Below the pieces are notes generated by a model. The model ran no database searches. It worked only from the letters and a program-made list of their open reading frames with translations, and was not told the DNA's origin. Shown here piece by piece: positions 1 through 8,515 of a DNA stretch of 64,000 nt; position 1 is the stretch's first letter, and the number at the start of each line of letters is the position of its first letter. The stretch is from Sandarakinorhabdus sp. AAP62 (lineage in GTDB: Bacteria; Pseudomonadota; Alphaproteobacteria; Sphingomonadales; Sphingomonadaceae), in assembly GCF_000331225.1 (NCBI RefSeq), contig NZ_ANFY01000010.1, forward strand, positions 62,001-126,000, given 5' to 3'. Both the position numbers and the translations under genes were made by a program.

Positions 1-354
1 CAGCACGGTGCCGGTGGCAGCGTCGATCAGGCGGTAACGGGCCCGCAGGGTACGGCGTTCCCGCGCGGCCGAGGAGTCGCCGCGCACACCAAAGGCGGTA
101 ATCTGATCATCCAGCGCGATTTCGAGGCGATAGCGCGGGTTGGCGACACCAAGGCCGAACTGGTCCGCCAGTGCCTGCCGCACCATGAAACCGGCTCGTT
201 CCGGGATGGGCGCGATAGCGATATCGGCCAGCAGGGTTGCAGGAGCAGAGGTGCTGCCACCGGCATAGACCGGGGTGAGCTGACAGCCGCCCAACAACAG
301 CATGGAGGCCAGCATCGCCGGCATCAGGAGCAGAAGAGGGCGGGTATCAGGCAA
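1..354 (-). CDS. lptE: LPS-assembly lipoprotein LptE, 3' end beyond the window
   Basis: Outer-membrane lipoprotein that plugs LptD during LPS insertion. The visible 118 codons encode a lipoprotein signal peptide ending in the lipobox LGGC, followed by QLTPVYAGG, and a body typical of alphaproteobacterial LptE. The reading frame is open to base 1, so the C-terminus lies outside the window. I start at TTG 354, which gives a signal peptide with an arginine and overlaps the leuS stop by 8 nt. ATG 324 is the alternative but leaves only 14 residues before the cysteine and no charged residue. Its position directly after leuS matches the usual leuS-lptE-holA order. Confidence 0.85.
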   Translation of the reverse strand, partial: MPDTRPLLLLMPAMLASMLLLGGCQLTPVYAGGSTSAPATLLADIAIAPIPERAGFMVRQALADQFGLGVANPRYRLEIALDDQITAFGVRGDSSAARERRTLRARYRLIDAATGTVL

Positions 355-2902
355 CGATATTCACCAGGCGATCGGGAACCACGATGATCTTCTTTGGCGC
401 GGCGCCGTCAAGGGTACGGATCACGCCCGGCAGCGCCAGTGCGATGGCTTCCAGCGCGGTCTTGTCGCTGCCCTTGGCGGCGGTGAAATCACCTTTCAGC
501 TTACCGTTGACCTGCACGGCAATGGTCACCTCGTCGTCCACCAGCAGCGCCGGATTGGCGACAGGCCAGGCGGCATCGCACACCAGGCCATCCTGCCCAA
601 GCAGCGCCCACGCCTCTTCGGCCAGGTGCGGCGCCATCGGCCCCACCAGCTGCACCAACGTGATCACCCCGGCGCGGCGGCTGGGGCCGGCAGCACTGCG
701 TTCCAAAGCACCCACCAGCTCATACAGGCGGGCGACAGCCTTGTTGAACTGCAGCTTGTCGATATCGCTGGTGACGGCGGCGATGGCGCGGTGCACGCTG
801 CGATCCAGCTTCACGTCGGCGGCGCCACCGGCCGCGGTCGCCGTGTCTTCGGCCAGGCGCCACACGCGCTGCACGAAGCGCCAGGCGCCATCGATGCCTG
901 CTTCCGACCAGGCGAGATCGCGTTCCGGTGGACTGTCGGACAGCACGAACCAGCGCACGGCATCGGCGCCATAGCGGCCCAGAATGGCATCGGGATCGAT
1001 GACATTCTTCTTGGATTTCGACATCTTGATGACGCGCCCGATCTCGACGGGCTGGCCGTCATCCTTCAGCGTCGCCTCGGTCCCGGTGCGCTCCACCTCG
1101 TCCGGCGAGAACCAGATTGGCGGCAGGCCTTCTCCCTGCGGCCGGCTGTAGGTTTCGTGCGTCACCATGCCTTGCGTGAACAGGCCGGCGAACGGCTCCG
1201 CCACGTCGAGCATGCCGATATGCTGCAGGGCGCGCGTCCAGAAACGGGCATAGAGCAGGTGCAGGATGGCATGCTCCACCCCGCCGATATACTGGCCGAC
1301 CGGTAGCCATCCTGCCGCCACGGCCGGATCGAACGGACGATCATCGGGCGCGCTGGCAAAGCGGATGAAATACCACGATGAATTGGTGAAAGTGTCGAGC
1401 GTGTCGGTCTCGCGACGGGCCGGCTTGCCGCATTGCGGGCAATCCACATGCTTCCACGTCGGGTGGCGATCGAGCGGGTTGCCCGGCACGTCGAAGGTCA
1501 CGTCTTCGGGCAGGATCACCGGCAGCTGCTTCTTTGGCACCGGCACCGCACCGCAGATCTCGCAGTGAATGATCGGGATCGGCGTGCCCCAATAACGCTG
1601 GCGGCTCACGCCCCAATCGCGCAGGCGATATTGGGTGACGCCCTCGCCCCAGCCCTCGGCCTCGGCCCGCGCGATCACGGCGGCGCGGGCCTCGTCGGCG
1701 CTCATGCCGTCCAGCCAGCGCGAATTCACCATACGGCCGGGGCCGGTGTAGGCCTCGTCGTGAATGGGGGCATTCTCCTCGCCCTCTTCGGCCACCACGC
1801 GGATCACCGGCAGCTGATATTTGCGGGCGAAATCCAGATCGCGCTGGTCATGGCCGGGGCAGCCGAACAGGGCGCCAGTACCATAATCCATCAGCACGAA
1901 ATTGGCGACGAACACCGGCAGGCGGATGGCGGGATCAAGCGGGTGGATGACGCTCAAACCCGTGTCAAAGCCCAGTTTTTCCTGGGTTTCGATATCGGCG
2001 GCCGCCGTACCGCCGGCTTGGGCAGAGGCGATGAAAGCGGCCAATGCCGGGTTGTTTTCCGCGCACTGGCGCGCCAGCGGGTGATCGGCGGCGATCGCAG
2101 CGAAACTGGCACCGAACAACGTATCGGGCCGAGTGGTGAACACGTCGAAACTGCCGCCGGAACCACCTTGATCCTCTCCGTCAAGCGGAGAGGGGGCAAC
2201 CCTAAAGGTGAAGCGCAGCCCGGTTGAACGGCCGATCCAGTTTTCCTGCATCAGCTTGACCTTGTCAGGCCACTGATCGAGCGACTTCAGCCCGTCGACC
2301 AGATCGTCGGCAAAATCGGTGATCTTCAGAAACCACTGGTTCAACTTGCGGCGCTCGACCAGCGCGCCCGATCGCCAGCCGCGGCCATCGATCACCTGCT
2401 CATTGGCCAGCACGGTCATGTCGACCGGGTCCCAGTTCACCGCCGATTCCTTGCGATACACCAGCCCGGCCGCCAGCATGTCGAGGAACAGCGCCTGTTC
2501 CTGGCCGTAATAATCCGGCTCGCAGGTGGCCAGTTCGCGTGACCAATCGAGCGCAAAGCCCAGCCGCTTCAGCTGGGCACGCATCGCGGCGATATTGGCG
2601 CGGGTCCAGCCGCCAGGGTGAACGCCCTTTTCCATCGCGGCATTTTCGGCCGGCATGCCGAACGCATCCCAGCCCATCGGGTGCAGCACTTCAAAGCCCT
2701 GCGCCCGGCGCGTGCGCGCCACCACGTCGCCCATCGTGTAGTTGCGCACATGGCCCATGTGGATGCGCCCCGAAGGATAGGGAAACATCTCAAGGACATA
2801 GCTCTTGGGCTTGGCGCTGCCGTCGTGCGCGGCAAAGCTCTGCCGTTCGTCCCAAAGCGCCTGCCACCGCGCTTCGGCGGCCTGGTGGTCAAACCGGGGC
2901 AT
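347..2902 (-). CDS. leuS: Leucyl-tRNA synthetase
   Basis: Charges tRNA-Leu with leucine in the cytoplasm. The 851-residue protein has the class I signature HMGH at residues 48-51 and KMSKS near 625, with the CP1 editing domain between them (TTRPDT around 253-258). Length is normal for bacterial LeuRS. At the front of the editing domain, residues about 233-247, there is an extra glycine-rich stretch [15 protein letters not shown]. It is encoded by a perfect DNA palindrome (see the repeat entry at 2173-2193) and looks like a small in-frame insertion. The stop overlaps lptE, and the DUF3576 gene ends 8 bp upstream, so the three probably form one operon. Confidence 0.98.
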   Translation of the reverse strand: MPRFDHQAAEARWQALWDERQSFAAHDGSAKPKSYVLEMFPYPSGRIHMGHVRNYTMGDVVARTRRAQGFEVLHPMGWDAFGMPAENAAMEKGVHPGGWTRANIAAMRAQLKRLGFALDWSRELATCEPDYYGQEQALFLDMLAAGLVYRKESAVNWDPVDMTVLANEQVIDGRGWRSGALVERRKLNQWFLKITDFADDLVDGLKSLDQWPDKVKLMQENWIGRSTGLRFTFRVAPSPLDGEDQGGSGGSFDVFTTRPDTLFGASFAAIAADHPLARQCAENNPALAAFIASAQAGGTAAADIETQEKLGFDTGLSVIHPLDPAIRLPVFVANFVLMDYGTGALFGCPGHDQRDLDFARKYQLPVIRVVAEEGEENAPIHDEAYTGPGRMVNSRWLDGMSADEARAAVIARAEAEGWGEGVTQYRLRDWGVSRQRYWGTPIPIIHCEICGAVPVPKKQLPVILPEDVTFDVPGNPLDRHPTWKHVDCPQCGKPARRETDTLDTFTNSSWYFIRFASAPDDRPFDPAVAAGWLPVGQYIGGVEHAILHLLYARFWTRALQHIGMLDVAEPFAGLFTQGMVTHETYSRPQGEGLPPIWFSPDEVERTGTEATLKDDGQPVEIGRVIKMSKSKKNVIDPDAILGRYGADAVRWFVLSDSPPERDLAWSEAGIDGAWRFVQRVWRLAEDTATAAGGAADVKLDRSVHRAIAAVTSDIDKLQFNKAVARLYELVGALERSAAGPSRRAGVITLVQLVGPMAPHLAEEAWALLGQDGLVCDAAWPVANPALLVDDEVTIAVQVNGKLKGDFTAAKGSDKTALEAIALALPGVIRTLDGAAPKKIIVVPDRLVNIVA
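2173..2193. repeat. Palindrome inserted in frame within leuS
   Basis: Two perfect 8-bp arms, CCTCTCCG and CGGAGAGG, surround a 5-nt loop inside the leuS editing domain. The translation adds a Pro/Gly-rich stretch at the start of the domain, where other LeuRS proteins have only a short linker. The layout resembles the small palindromic elements known inside Rickettsia genes, and it resembles the REP-like hairpins upstream of mmsB in this window. Confidence 0.6.
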
Positions 2903-2910
2903 GAACGGAC

Positions 2911-3351
2911 TCAGCGATCAGGGGAAATGGCGCTGCGGCGCAGATCGCGCGCCTTGCCCAATATGGTTTCTTCCAGCCGCTGCACGGTGCCGGCACGCAC
3001 GGTGGCTTCGGTCCAACCGGTGGCACCCAGCGTCTGGCGTTGCACCGCCACGCGCACGGCATCGGCGCGCAATTCGGTATCCAGCACCGTCACGGTCACC
3101 TTCACGCGTTCATTGGCGCTCTGCGGGGAAACATACCAATCGGTGATGATCACACCGCCATTGGAATCGACCTGAGCCAGCGGCATGAAAGCAATGGTAT
3201 CCAGCGCGGCGCGCCACAAATAAGTGTTGATGCCAAGCGTGGTGACGCGGGCCGGGGCTTCGGCGGAAAGCTTTGGCCGCTTGCTCTTGCCACAGGCCGG
3301 CGTCAGCACCGCCAGCGACGTCAGGAAAACCAGGGTTGCAATTCGCCGCAT
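2911..3351 (-). CDS. DUF3576 family envelope protein
   Basis: Protein of 146 residues with an N-terminal hydrophobic signal ([20 protein letters not shown]) that ends at a cysteine, suggesting a lipoprotein. The residues before the cysteine (TPAC) are not a textbook lipobox. The body contains [19 protein letters not shown] and VITDWYV-type blocks typical of DUF3576, an alphaproteobacterial family of unknown function usually found beside leuS. I chose ATG 3351 because longer in-frame starts lack a signal sequence. The gene ends 8 bp before leuS and is the likely first gene of the leuS-lptE operon. Confidence 0.8.
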   Translation of the reverse strand: MRRIATLVFLTSLAVLTPACGKSKRPKLSAEAPARVTTLGINTYLWRAALDTIAFMPLAQVDSNGGVIITDWYVSPQSANERVKVTVTVLDTELRADAVRVAVQRQTLGATGWTEATVRAGTVQRLEETILGKARDLRRSAISPDR

Positions 3352-3587
3352 GGCAGAACCTTCATCACGAAAAACCGGCCGGAAACGGCCGCTGACCGGC
3401 CTGCCTTTTGGCATGTTGCACCCGCCCCGCCAAGCCCGCAGCGCCACGGAAATCCGCCGCAACGCATCGCAACTGTGTGCATGCCGCCACACGGACAATG
3501 AAAACGCCCGGGCCGTGGCCGTTCAGGCAAAGGCTACGCTTATTGTCATATGGGATTCATGTCCCGGTGTTGATAGGACAAAATTGT

Positions 3588-4361
3588 ATGAAACCGTGTG
3601 CCGATTCGCTCGCGCTGGCAGGCGCGCCGCAGAATCCAGCCAAGACCTTTGCGGGGGCCTGGCTGGCCGTTGCCGCCCTGTGCGTGGCGGCGATGGTTTC
3701 GGCAACGCCGGCAATGGCTGCCCGAACACCCGCAAAGGCCCAGAAACAGCGCCTGGTCGTCGAAACCCCGCTCACACCCTTCCAGCCGCAGATCGGCGAA
3801 GTTGGTCGTTTTGCCTTCACCGCCCCCGGCGCGCCGGCCATGCCGCAATCGCTGGGCAGCGCCTTCCGCTTCACCCCATCGGGCCAGGCCGATAACCGCC
3901 GCGCCCTGTCGCTTGGCGTCGCCGCCCGCGTCACCACCCCGGTGGTCGATCGCTCGCGCGCCGCCGCCCCGACCGACAGTTTCGTGGTCCCCGCCGGCTA
4001 TGGCGTGAACGTGTCGCTGGGCTGGAAGGGCTTTGCCATCGATACCGGCTTTGCCCACGCCGAACCGGTGCTCGCCACACCGCTGTCCGGCCGCATGACC
4101 GACCAGCTCAACCTGGGCCTGTCCTACGGTGGCCGCAACTGGCGCACGTCGCTGCAAGGCACCGCCGAACAGAGCCAGCCGCTGGCCTTCGCTCCGCTCA
4201 CGCGCCGCTATGGCGTCGAATTGGGCGGCGCCTATCGCGTGGCGCCGCGCTTCTCTGTCACTGGCGGCATGCGCTATCGCATCGCGCCGGAACCGCCGTC
4301 GCTGGTGCTGCCCAACCGCGACGATCAAGCCGTCTATCTCGGCACCAGCATCGCCTTCTGA
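3588..4361 (+). CDS. Putative outer-membrane beta-barrel-like protein, unknown function
   Basis: Protein of 257 residues. A signal peptide ends near residue 42 (MVSATPAMAA), and an exported body follows with alternating hydrophobic and polar stretches such as VNVSLGWKGFAIDTGFA and LNLGLSYGGRNWRTSLQG. It ends in a phenylalanine (GTSIAF), as outer-membrane barrels do. I do not recognise a named family. ATG 3588 follows a weak AGGA ribosome site. The stop lies 4 nt before the GTG start of the yggS-like gene, so the two are probably co-transcribed. The 236 bp upstream must hold the promoter, but I could not fix its boxes. Confidence 0.6.
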   Translation: MKPCADSLALAGAPQNPAKTFAGAWLAVAALCVAAMVSATPAMAARTPAKAQKQRLVVETPLTPFQPQIGEVGRFAFTAPGAPAMPQSLGSAFRFTPSGQADNRRALSLGVAARVTTPVVDRSRAAAPTDSFVVPAGYGVNVSLGWKGFAIDTGFAHAEPVLATPLSGRMTDQLNLGLSYGGRNWRTSLQGTAEQSQPLAFAPLTRRYGVELGGAYRVAPRFSVTGGMRYRIAPEPPSLVLPNRDDQAVYLGTSIAF

Positions 4362-4365
4362 TCCG

Positions 4366-5022
4366 GTGAGTGACGCGCAGCAGCGGCTTGCAGACGTGCA
4401 GGCAGGCCTGGACCGGGCCTGCCGCGATGCCGGTCGCACGGAAAAACCGCTGCTCGTCGCCATCTCCAAAACCTTCGACGCCGATGCCATCCGCCCCCTG
4501 ATCACCGCCGGCCAACGCCACTTCGGCGAGAACCGCGTGCAGGAAGCGGCGGCAAAATGGCCGGAGATGCTGGCGGAAACACCGGGAATCACGCTCCACC
4601 TCGTCGGCCAGCTGCAATCCAACAAGGCCGCCGAAGCGGTTGCCCTGTTCGACGTGATCCACAGCGTCGACCGCCCGTCGCTGGTGACGGCGCTGGCCAA
4701 GGCGCAAACCGCCACCGGCAAGCACCCGGCCTGCTACCTGCAGGTCAACATCGGCGACGAGGCACAAAAGGGCGGCTGCGCGATTGCCGAATTGCCCGCC
4801 CTGCTGGATCTGGCACGCACCGCCGGCCTGAACGTGGTCGGCCTGATGTGCGTCCCCCCGGCAAACGTCGAACCCGCCCCCTACTTCGCCCTGCTCGCCG
4901 AACACGCCAAGCGGCTGGGCCTCTCCGGTCTGTCGATGGGCATGTCGAGCGACTACGAAACGGCGGCATTGCTGGGCTCGACCGTGGTGCGCGTGGGCAG
5001 CGCGCTGTTCGGCAGCAGATGA
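4366..5022 (+). CDS. YggS/PROSC family PLP homeostasis protein
   Basis: A 218-residue single-domain PLP-binding protein that buffers pyridoxal phosphate and influences amino-acid pools. The family signature is visible: VAISKTF, carrying the PLP lysine, near residue 29; HFGENRVQEA near 52; and SMGMSSDYE with GSALFG near the C-terminus. Translation starts at GTG 4366, since the in-frame sequence further upstream belongs to a different gene read in another frame. It is tightly coupled to the preceding membrane protein. A hairpin of the three-copy repeat family begins 2 nt after its stop codon. Confidence 0.93.
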   Translation: MSDAQQRLADVQAGLDRACRDAGRTEKPLLVAISKTFDADAIRPLITAGQRHFGENRVQEAAAKWPEMLAETPGITLHLVGQLQSNKAAEAVALFDVIHSVDRPSLVTALAKAQTATGKHPACYLQVNIGDEAQKGGCAIAELPALLDLARTAGLNVVGLMCVPPANVEPAPYFALLAEHAKRLGLSGLSMGMSSDYETAALLGSTVVRVGSALFGSR

Positions 5023-5023
5023 A

Positions 5024-5070
5024 GCCTCCGGCGGGCAGGGTCACAGACCCTGCACCCGTTCGTTTTCGGG
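5024..5070 (+). terminator. Repeat-family hairpin, copy A, downstream of the yggS-like gene
   Basis: Begins GCCTCCGGCGGGCAGGG, has a 7-nt loop, then CCCTGCACCCG and a T-rich tail (TTCGTTTT). The arms GGGCAGGG and CCCTGCaCCC pair with one bulge. It sits between the convergent yggS-like and nucleotidyltransferase genes. Two more copies, at 6004-6053 and 39034-39079, have the same orientation relative to their upstream gene, which suggests an intrinsic terminator carried by a dispersed repeat. Confidence 0.65.
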
Positions 5071-5092
5071 TGGTCGCGGCGATGCGGGCCGG

Positions 5093-5971
5093 TCAGAAAT
5101 TCCAGGTTGGTCGATAAAGATCGCCCGCCAGCGTGGCCGTCGCCTCGAACAGCTTGGCCATGTCGGCCATTGATTGGCCAAGCTGGAGCGGTTCCGTGCC
5201 AGCTGTGCCAAGGACAGTCGACAGGCGATCCGAAAAATCTGGTACTGTCAGCGGGAACTCACTGATCTCGGTCATGGCGGTCTTGTCGTTCAGCAGATAC
5301 ACGCCGTTCAGCGCAAACAGCGACAGCGCCAACGCGTTGGCAAAGCGCGTGAAGCAGCCGACGGCGCCATAGACATTGCCGGCGGCAACAAATTTCGGTG
5401 CAAAGGCGCGCAAGCCGAAGTCCACGCTCCACAGACATTGCTGAACCACGGCTCGGCGCAAGGCATCGGGCATGGGCATCACTTTGGTCTTGAGCTCGGC
5501 AACCAGCCCAGCCGGATCGAAAAGCGCTTTGGCGATGGCAACTTCGCCAAGCACCGTCGGACCAAAGAAACCAAAGGGCGGCTGCTGGGCGAAATCCACT
5601 TCAAAGCGCCCGCACAGGGCCTCTGCCAGCGTGTGCTCGACCATGTCGATCTGCCGGTAGAGCAGATCAACCCGCTGCCCGCCCACTGTCAGCCAGGCGC
5701 CGCCATCGACCCAGCGCCCCCATTCGCCAAAGCCGGAGACCACGGGTTCCGGCGTGTCGTTGCAGCGGGCGGCGAGGTCGCGAATGGCCGAAATCGCGAA
5801 GGGTTGGCGCTGGCGATAATAAAGGGCGATGTCGATGTCGGAATCCGGCCGCGCCCGGCCGCGGGCGTGCGACCCACCCAGCACGACCGCTGCGACGCCA
5901 GTGATGCGCGCCAAGCCCGCGCTGACGTCGGAAATCAGCGCGTCCTGCTCACGTGACAAGGCGGTACCCAT
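5093..5971 (-). CDS. Nucleotidyltransferase-domain protein
   Basis: A 292-residue protein whose N-terminus carries the minimal nucleotidyltransferase signature: VVLGGSHARGRARPDSDID at about residues 29-47, with the GS and paired Asp residues of the pol-beta superfamily. The remaining 240 residues contain no domain I recognise. ATG 5971 is chosen because upstream sequence is non-coding in character. Substrate is unknown; a kanamycin- or HEPN-partnered-type transferase cannot be told apart by eye. G+C is lower than in neighbours: a hand count of 5221-5400 gives 104/180 (58%). It stands alone between two copies of a hairpin repeat, so it may be an acquired gene. Confidence 0.7.
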   Translation of the reverse strand: MGTALSREQDALISDVSAGLARITGVAAVVLGGSHARGRARPDSDIDIALYYRQRQPFAISAIRDLAARCNDTPEPVVSGFGEWGRWVDGGAWLTVGGQRVDLLYRQIDMVEHTLAEALCGRFEVDFAQQPPFGFFGPTVLGEVAIAKALFDPAGLVAELKTKVMPMPDALRRAVVQQCLWSVDFGLRAFAPKFVAAGNVYGAVGCFTRFANALALSLFALNGVYLLNDKTAMTEISEFPLTVPDFSDRLSTVLGTAGTEPLQLGQSMADMAKLFEATATLAGDLYRPTWNF

Positions 5972-6003
5972 GGCCCGAATATAAAACGGCGCGCTATACA
6001 AGG

Positions 6004-6053
6004 CCAAACCAAAACAAACGGGTGCAGGGACTGCGTCCCTGCCCGCCGGAGGC
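6004..6053 (-). terminator. Repeat-family hairpin, copy B, downstream of corC
   Basis: On the minus strand it reads GCCTCCGGCGGGCAGGG, loop, CCCTGCACCCG, then the T-rich tail TTTGTTTTGG. The inner stem GCAGGGAC/GTCCCTGC at 6024-6042 is perfect. It starts 16 nt past the corC stop codon, in the same orientation as copies A and C, and likely ends the phoH-ybeY-corC transcript. Confidence 0.65.
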
Positions 6054-6069
6054 CCCACTTCTTCCTGAA

Positions 6070-6993
6070 TCAAGCCGCCAGCGGTTGTATCCGCAGTCGC
6101 TTCACCATCCGTGGATCGCCGTCGATCACCTCGAAGCGCCAGCCCGCCGGGTGGTCGACGAATTCGCCGGGGGCAGGCACGCGGCCGGCGAGCATGAAGA
6201 CGAGGCCGCCAAGGGTATCAACGTCTTCGCCCACTTCGTCGTCGGCCAGATTCACGTCCAGCGTCTGTTCGAGATCGTCGATGGCGAGACGGGCGTCGGC
6301 TTCCCAGAGGCGTTCGCCGACTTCCTGGATCAGCGCGGCTTCCACCTCGTCGTGTTCGTCTTCGATGTCGCCGACGATCTCTTCCACGAGATCTTCGATC
6401 GTCACCAACCCGTCGACACCGCCATATTCATCGATGATGATCGCCATGTGGGTGCGGCCGGCGCGCAATTGGGCGAGCAGATCGACGATGCGCATCGATG
6501 CCGGCACGAACAGCACTTCGCGCAACAGCGGCTCGATGGGCAAATCGTGCAACGGGGCGGAGCTGACCGCGTCGTTGAACGTATCGGCGATGCGGGAATA
6601 GACATCCTTGATGTGGATCATGCCGATGATGTTGTCGCGGTCGCCGCGCCACACCGGCATGCGGCTGTGGCCGGCATCGCGGAAGCGCGCCACCAGCGCC
6701 GGGAAGCCGGCATCGGCATCAAACATCACCATATCGGCGCGCGGCACGGCGCTGTCGCCCGCACAGGCATCGCCCAGGTGCAGCATGTTGCGCATCATGG
6801 CGCGTTCCACCGGGCCCAGATCATCGCCGTTCTTGCCATTGGCGGGCGCGTCTTCGGCTTCGTCGATCGCCTCTTCCAGGCTTTCGCGCAAACTATGTTC
6901 GGGGGTGCGGCTGATCAACTGGCGCAGCTGCCGCCACCAGCGGCTGCTGCGCAATCGAGAATGGCTGTCGCCGCTACTGTCGCCCTCGGGCAT
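6070..6993 (-). CDS. CorC/HlyC-type CBS-domain protein
   Basis: Cytoplasmic protein of 307 residues with no membrane segment. It has paired CBS domains, PRADMVMFDADAGF and MIHIKDVYSRI in the first and IIDEYGGVDGLVTIEDLVEE in the second, followed by a CorC_HlyC domain near the C-terminus (DVDTLGGLVFMLAGRVP). Such proteins are often named CorC and linked to Mg2+/Co2+ efflux, though the function is unproven in most species. It starts 3 nt after the ybeY stop, in the miaB-phoH-ybeY-corC order that is conserved in many proteobacteria. Confidence 0.9.
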   Translation of the reverse strand: MPEGDSSGDSHSRLRSSRWWRQLRQLISRTPEHSLRESLEEAIDEAEDAPANGKNGDDLGPVERAMMRNMLHLGDACAGDSAVPRADMVMFDADAGFPALVARFRDAGHSRMPVWRGDRDNIIGMIHIKDVYSRIADTFNDAVSSAPLHDLPIEPLLREVLFVPASMRIVDLLAQLRAGRTHMAIIIDEYGGVDGLVTIEDLVEEIVGDIEDEHDEVEAALIQEVGERLWEADARLAIDDLEQTLDVNLADDEVGEDVDTLGGLVFMLAGRVPAPGEFVDHPAGWRFEVIDGDPRMVKRLRIQPLAA

Positions 6994-6995
6994 GG

Positions 6996-7505
6996 TTACT
7001 GATCTTCCTCATACGGGTCGGGCAGGTGCAGCCGGGCGCAGGCGGCGCGTTCCAGCGCCTCCATCTGCTCGGCGTCCCAATCACCGGTTTCGTGATCATA
7101 CCCTAGCAGGTGCAACGTGCCGTGGACAACCAGATGGCCCACGTAATCCGTCACGCTCCAGCCTTTCTCGGCCGCTTCGCGCACCACGGTTTGCGCTGCC
7201 AGCACCAGATCGCCCACCAGCACTTCGCCATCATCGCTGTTGGCCAGACTGACCAGCATGTCGGGGGCGAGCATCGGGAAGGAGAGGATGTTGGTCGGCT
7301 TGTCCTTGTCGCGATACTGGCGGTTGAGCGTGTGCACTTCGGCATCGTCGGACAGGCGCACCGCCACTTCCACCGCCATGGGCGCATCGGCCAGTTCGCC
7401 ATAGGGCGTTTCGGCCAGCGCGGCCGCCACGGCCGACCGCGTCAGGGCCGGCCAGTCCGCCGCGGGCCAGTCGCCCGCCACCACATCGGTTTCCACAACC
7501 AGCAT
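6996..7505 (-). CDS. ybeY: Endoribonuclease YbeY (rRNA maturation factor)
   Basis: Metal-dependent RNase acting in 16S rRNA 3' end maturation and ribosome quality control. The zinc signature HGTLHLLGYDH (HxxxHxxxxxH) is present near residues 129-139 of 169, after YRDKDKPTNILSFP, the other hallmark of the family. The ATG at 7505 overlaps the phoH stop (TGATG), so translation is probably coupled; a TTG one codon upstream is possible. Its position between phoH and corC is the standard one. Confidence 0.95.
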   Translation of the reverse strand: MLVVETDVVAGDWPAADWPALTRSAVAAALAETPYGELADAPMAVEVAVRLSDDAEVHTLNRQYRDKDKPTNILSFPMLAPDMLVSLANSDDGEVLVGDLVLAAQTVVREAAEKGWSVTDYVGHLVVHGTLHLLGYDHETGDWDAEQMEALERAACARLHLPDPYEEDQ

Positions 7506-8515
7506 CAACCGTCCTTGGCCGGGCCTTCATACGCCTCGACAATGCGGCCAACGATCGGGTGGCGCACCACTTCCTTGACCGAGAAGCGCAGGGTGCTGAT
7601 GCCTTCCACCCCGTCCAGCCGGCGCACGGCATCGGCCAGGCCGGAGGAACCCGCCACCGGCAGATCGACCTGGTTGGGATCGCCGCAGATCACCATGCGG
7701 CTGCGCTCACCGAAGCGGGTGAGGAACATCTTCATCTGCAGCGGCGTGGTGTTCTGCGCTTCATCGAGGATGATGAAGGCATTGGCCAGGGTGCGCCCGC
7801 GCATGAAGGCCAGCGGCGCAATCTCGATCTCGCCACTGGCCAGGCGCCGCTCCACCTGTTCGGCGGGCAGCATGTCGTACAAGGCGTCGTAAAGCGGGCG
7901 CAGATAGGGATCGACCTTTTCCTTCATGTCACCGGGCAGGAAGCCCAACCGCTCGCCGGCTTCCACGGCGGGGCGCGACAGGATCAGCCGGTCCACGCTG
8001 CCGGCGATCAGCTGGCTGACGGCCTGTGCAACGGCGAGATAGGTCTTGCCGGTGCCGGCCGGGCCGAGGGCAAAGATCACGTCCGACGAGCCCAGCGCCT
8101 CGATGTAGCGGACCTGGGTGGGCGAACGCGCCACGATGGTCTTGCGGCGGGTACGGATGGCAGCGGTGGTGGGCGCAGCGCCGCTATCGGCGCGAATCAG
8201 CCCGTCCAGCGACGGGTCGGAGGCGATGGACACGGCACCGAGAACGTCGCCAGTATCGATCTGCTCGCCTTTCACCAGCCGGCTGTAGAGCGTGGTCAGC
8301 ACATCGCGGGCGCGGGCCGCGGATTCAGCCTGGCCTTCCACCACCACGCGATTGCCGCGGGCACTGATATAGACACCCAGCTGGCCTTCGAGCGCGATCA
8401 GATTCTGATCATATTGGCCAAACAGCGGCCCCAGCAATTGCACCTTGTCGAACTCGATCTCCAGCCGGACACGATCGGTGGCGATGAGCGGTCCGCGCGG
8501 GGCTTTTTTCGACAT
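7505..8515 (-). CDS. phoH: PhoH family ATPase
   Basis: Cytoplasmic RNA-associated ATPase of the PhoH family, 336 residues. An N-terminal KH-like region (about 17-80) precedes the P-loop GPAGTGKT at residues 151-158 and the Walker B segment FIILDEAQNTT. The GDPNQVDLP block (sensor-like) follows. Biochemical role is poorly defined, but the gene travels with ybeY and miaB. Its start codon shares a base with the miaB stop, and its stop overlaps the ybeY start, so this is a tightly packed operon. Confidence 0.95.
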   Translation of the reverse strand: MSKKAPRGPLIATDRVRLEIEFDKVQLLGPLFGQYDQNLIALEGQLGVYISARGNRVVVEGQAESAARARDVLTTLYSRLVKGEQIDTGDVLGAVSIASDPSLDGLIRADSGAAPTTAAIRTRRKTIVARSPTQVRYIEALGSSDVIFALGPAGTGKTYLAVAQAVSQLIAGSVDRLILSRPAVEAGERLGFLPGDMKEKVDPYLRPLYDALYDMLPAEQVERRLASGEIEIAPLAFMRGRTLANAFIILDEAQNTTPLQMKMFLTRFGERSRMVICGDPNQVDLPVAGSSGLADAVRRLDGVEGISTLRFSVKEVVRHPIVGRIVEAYEGPAKDG

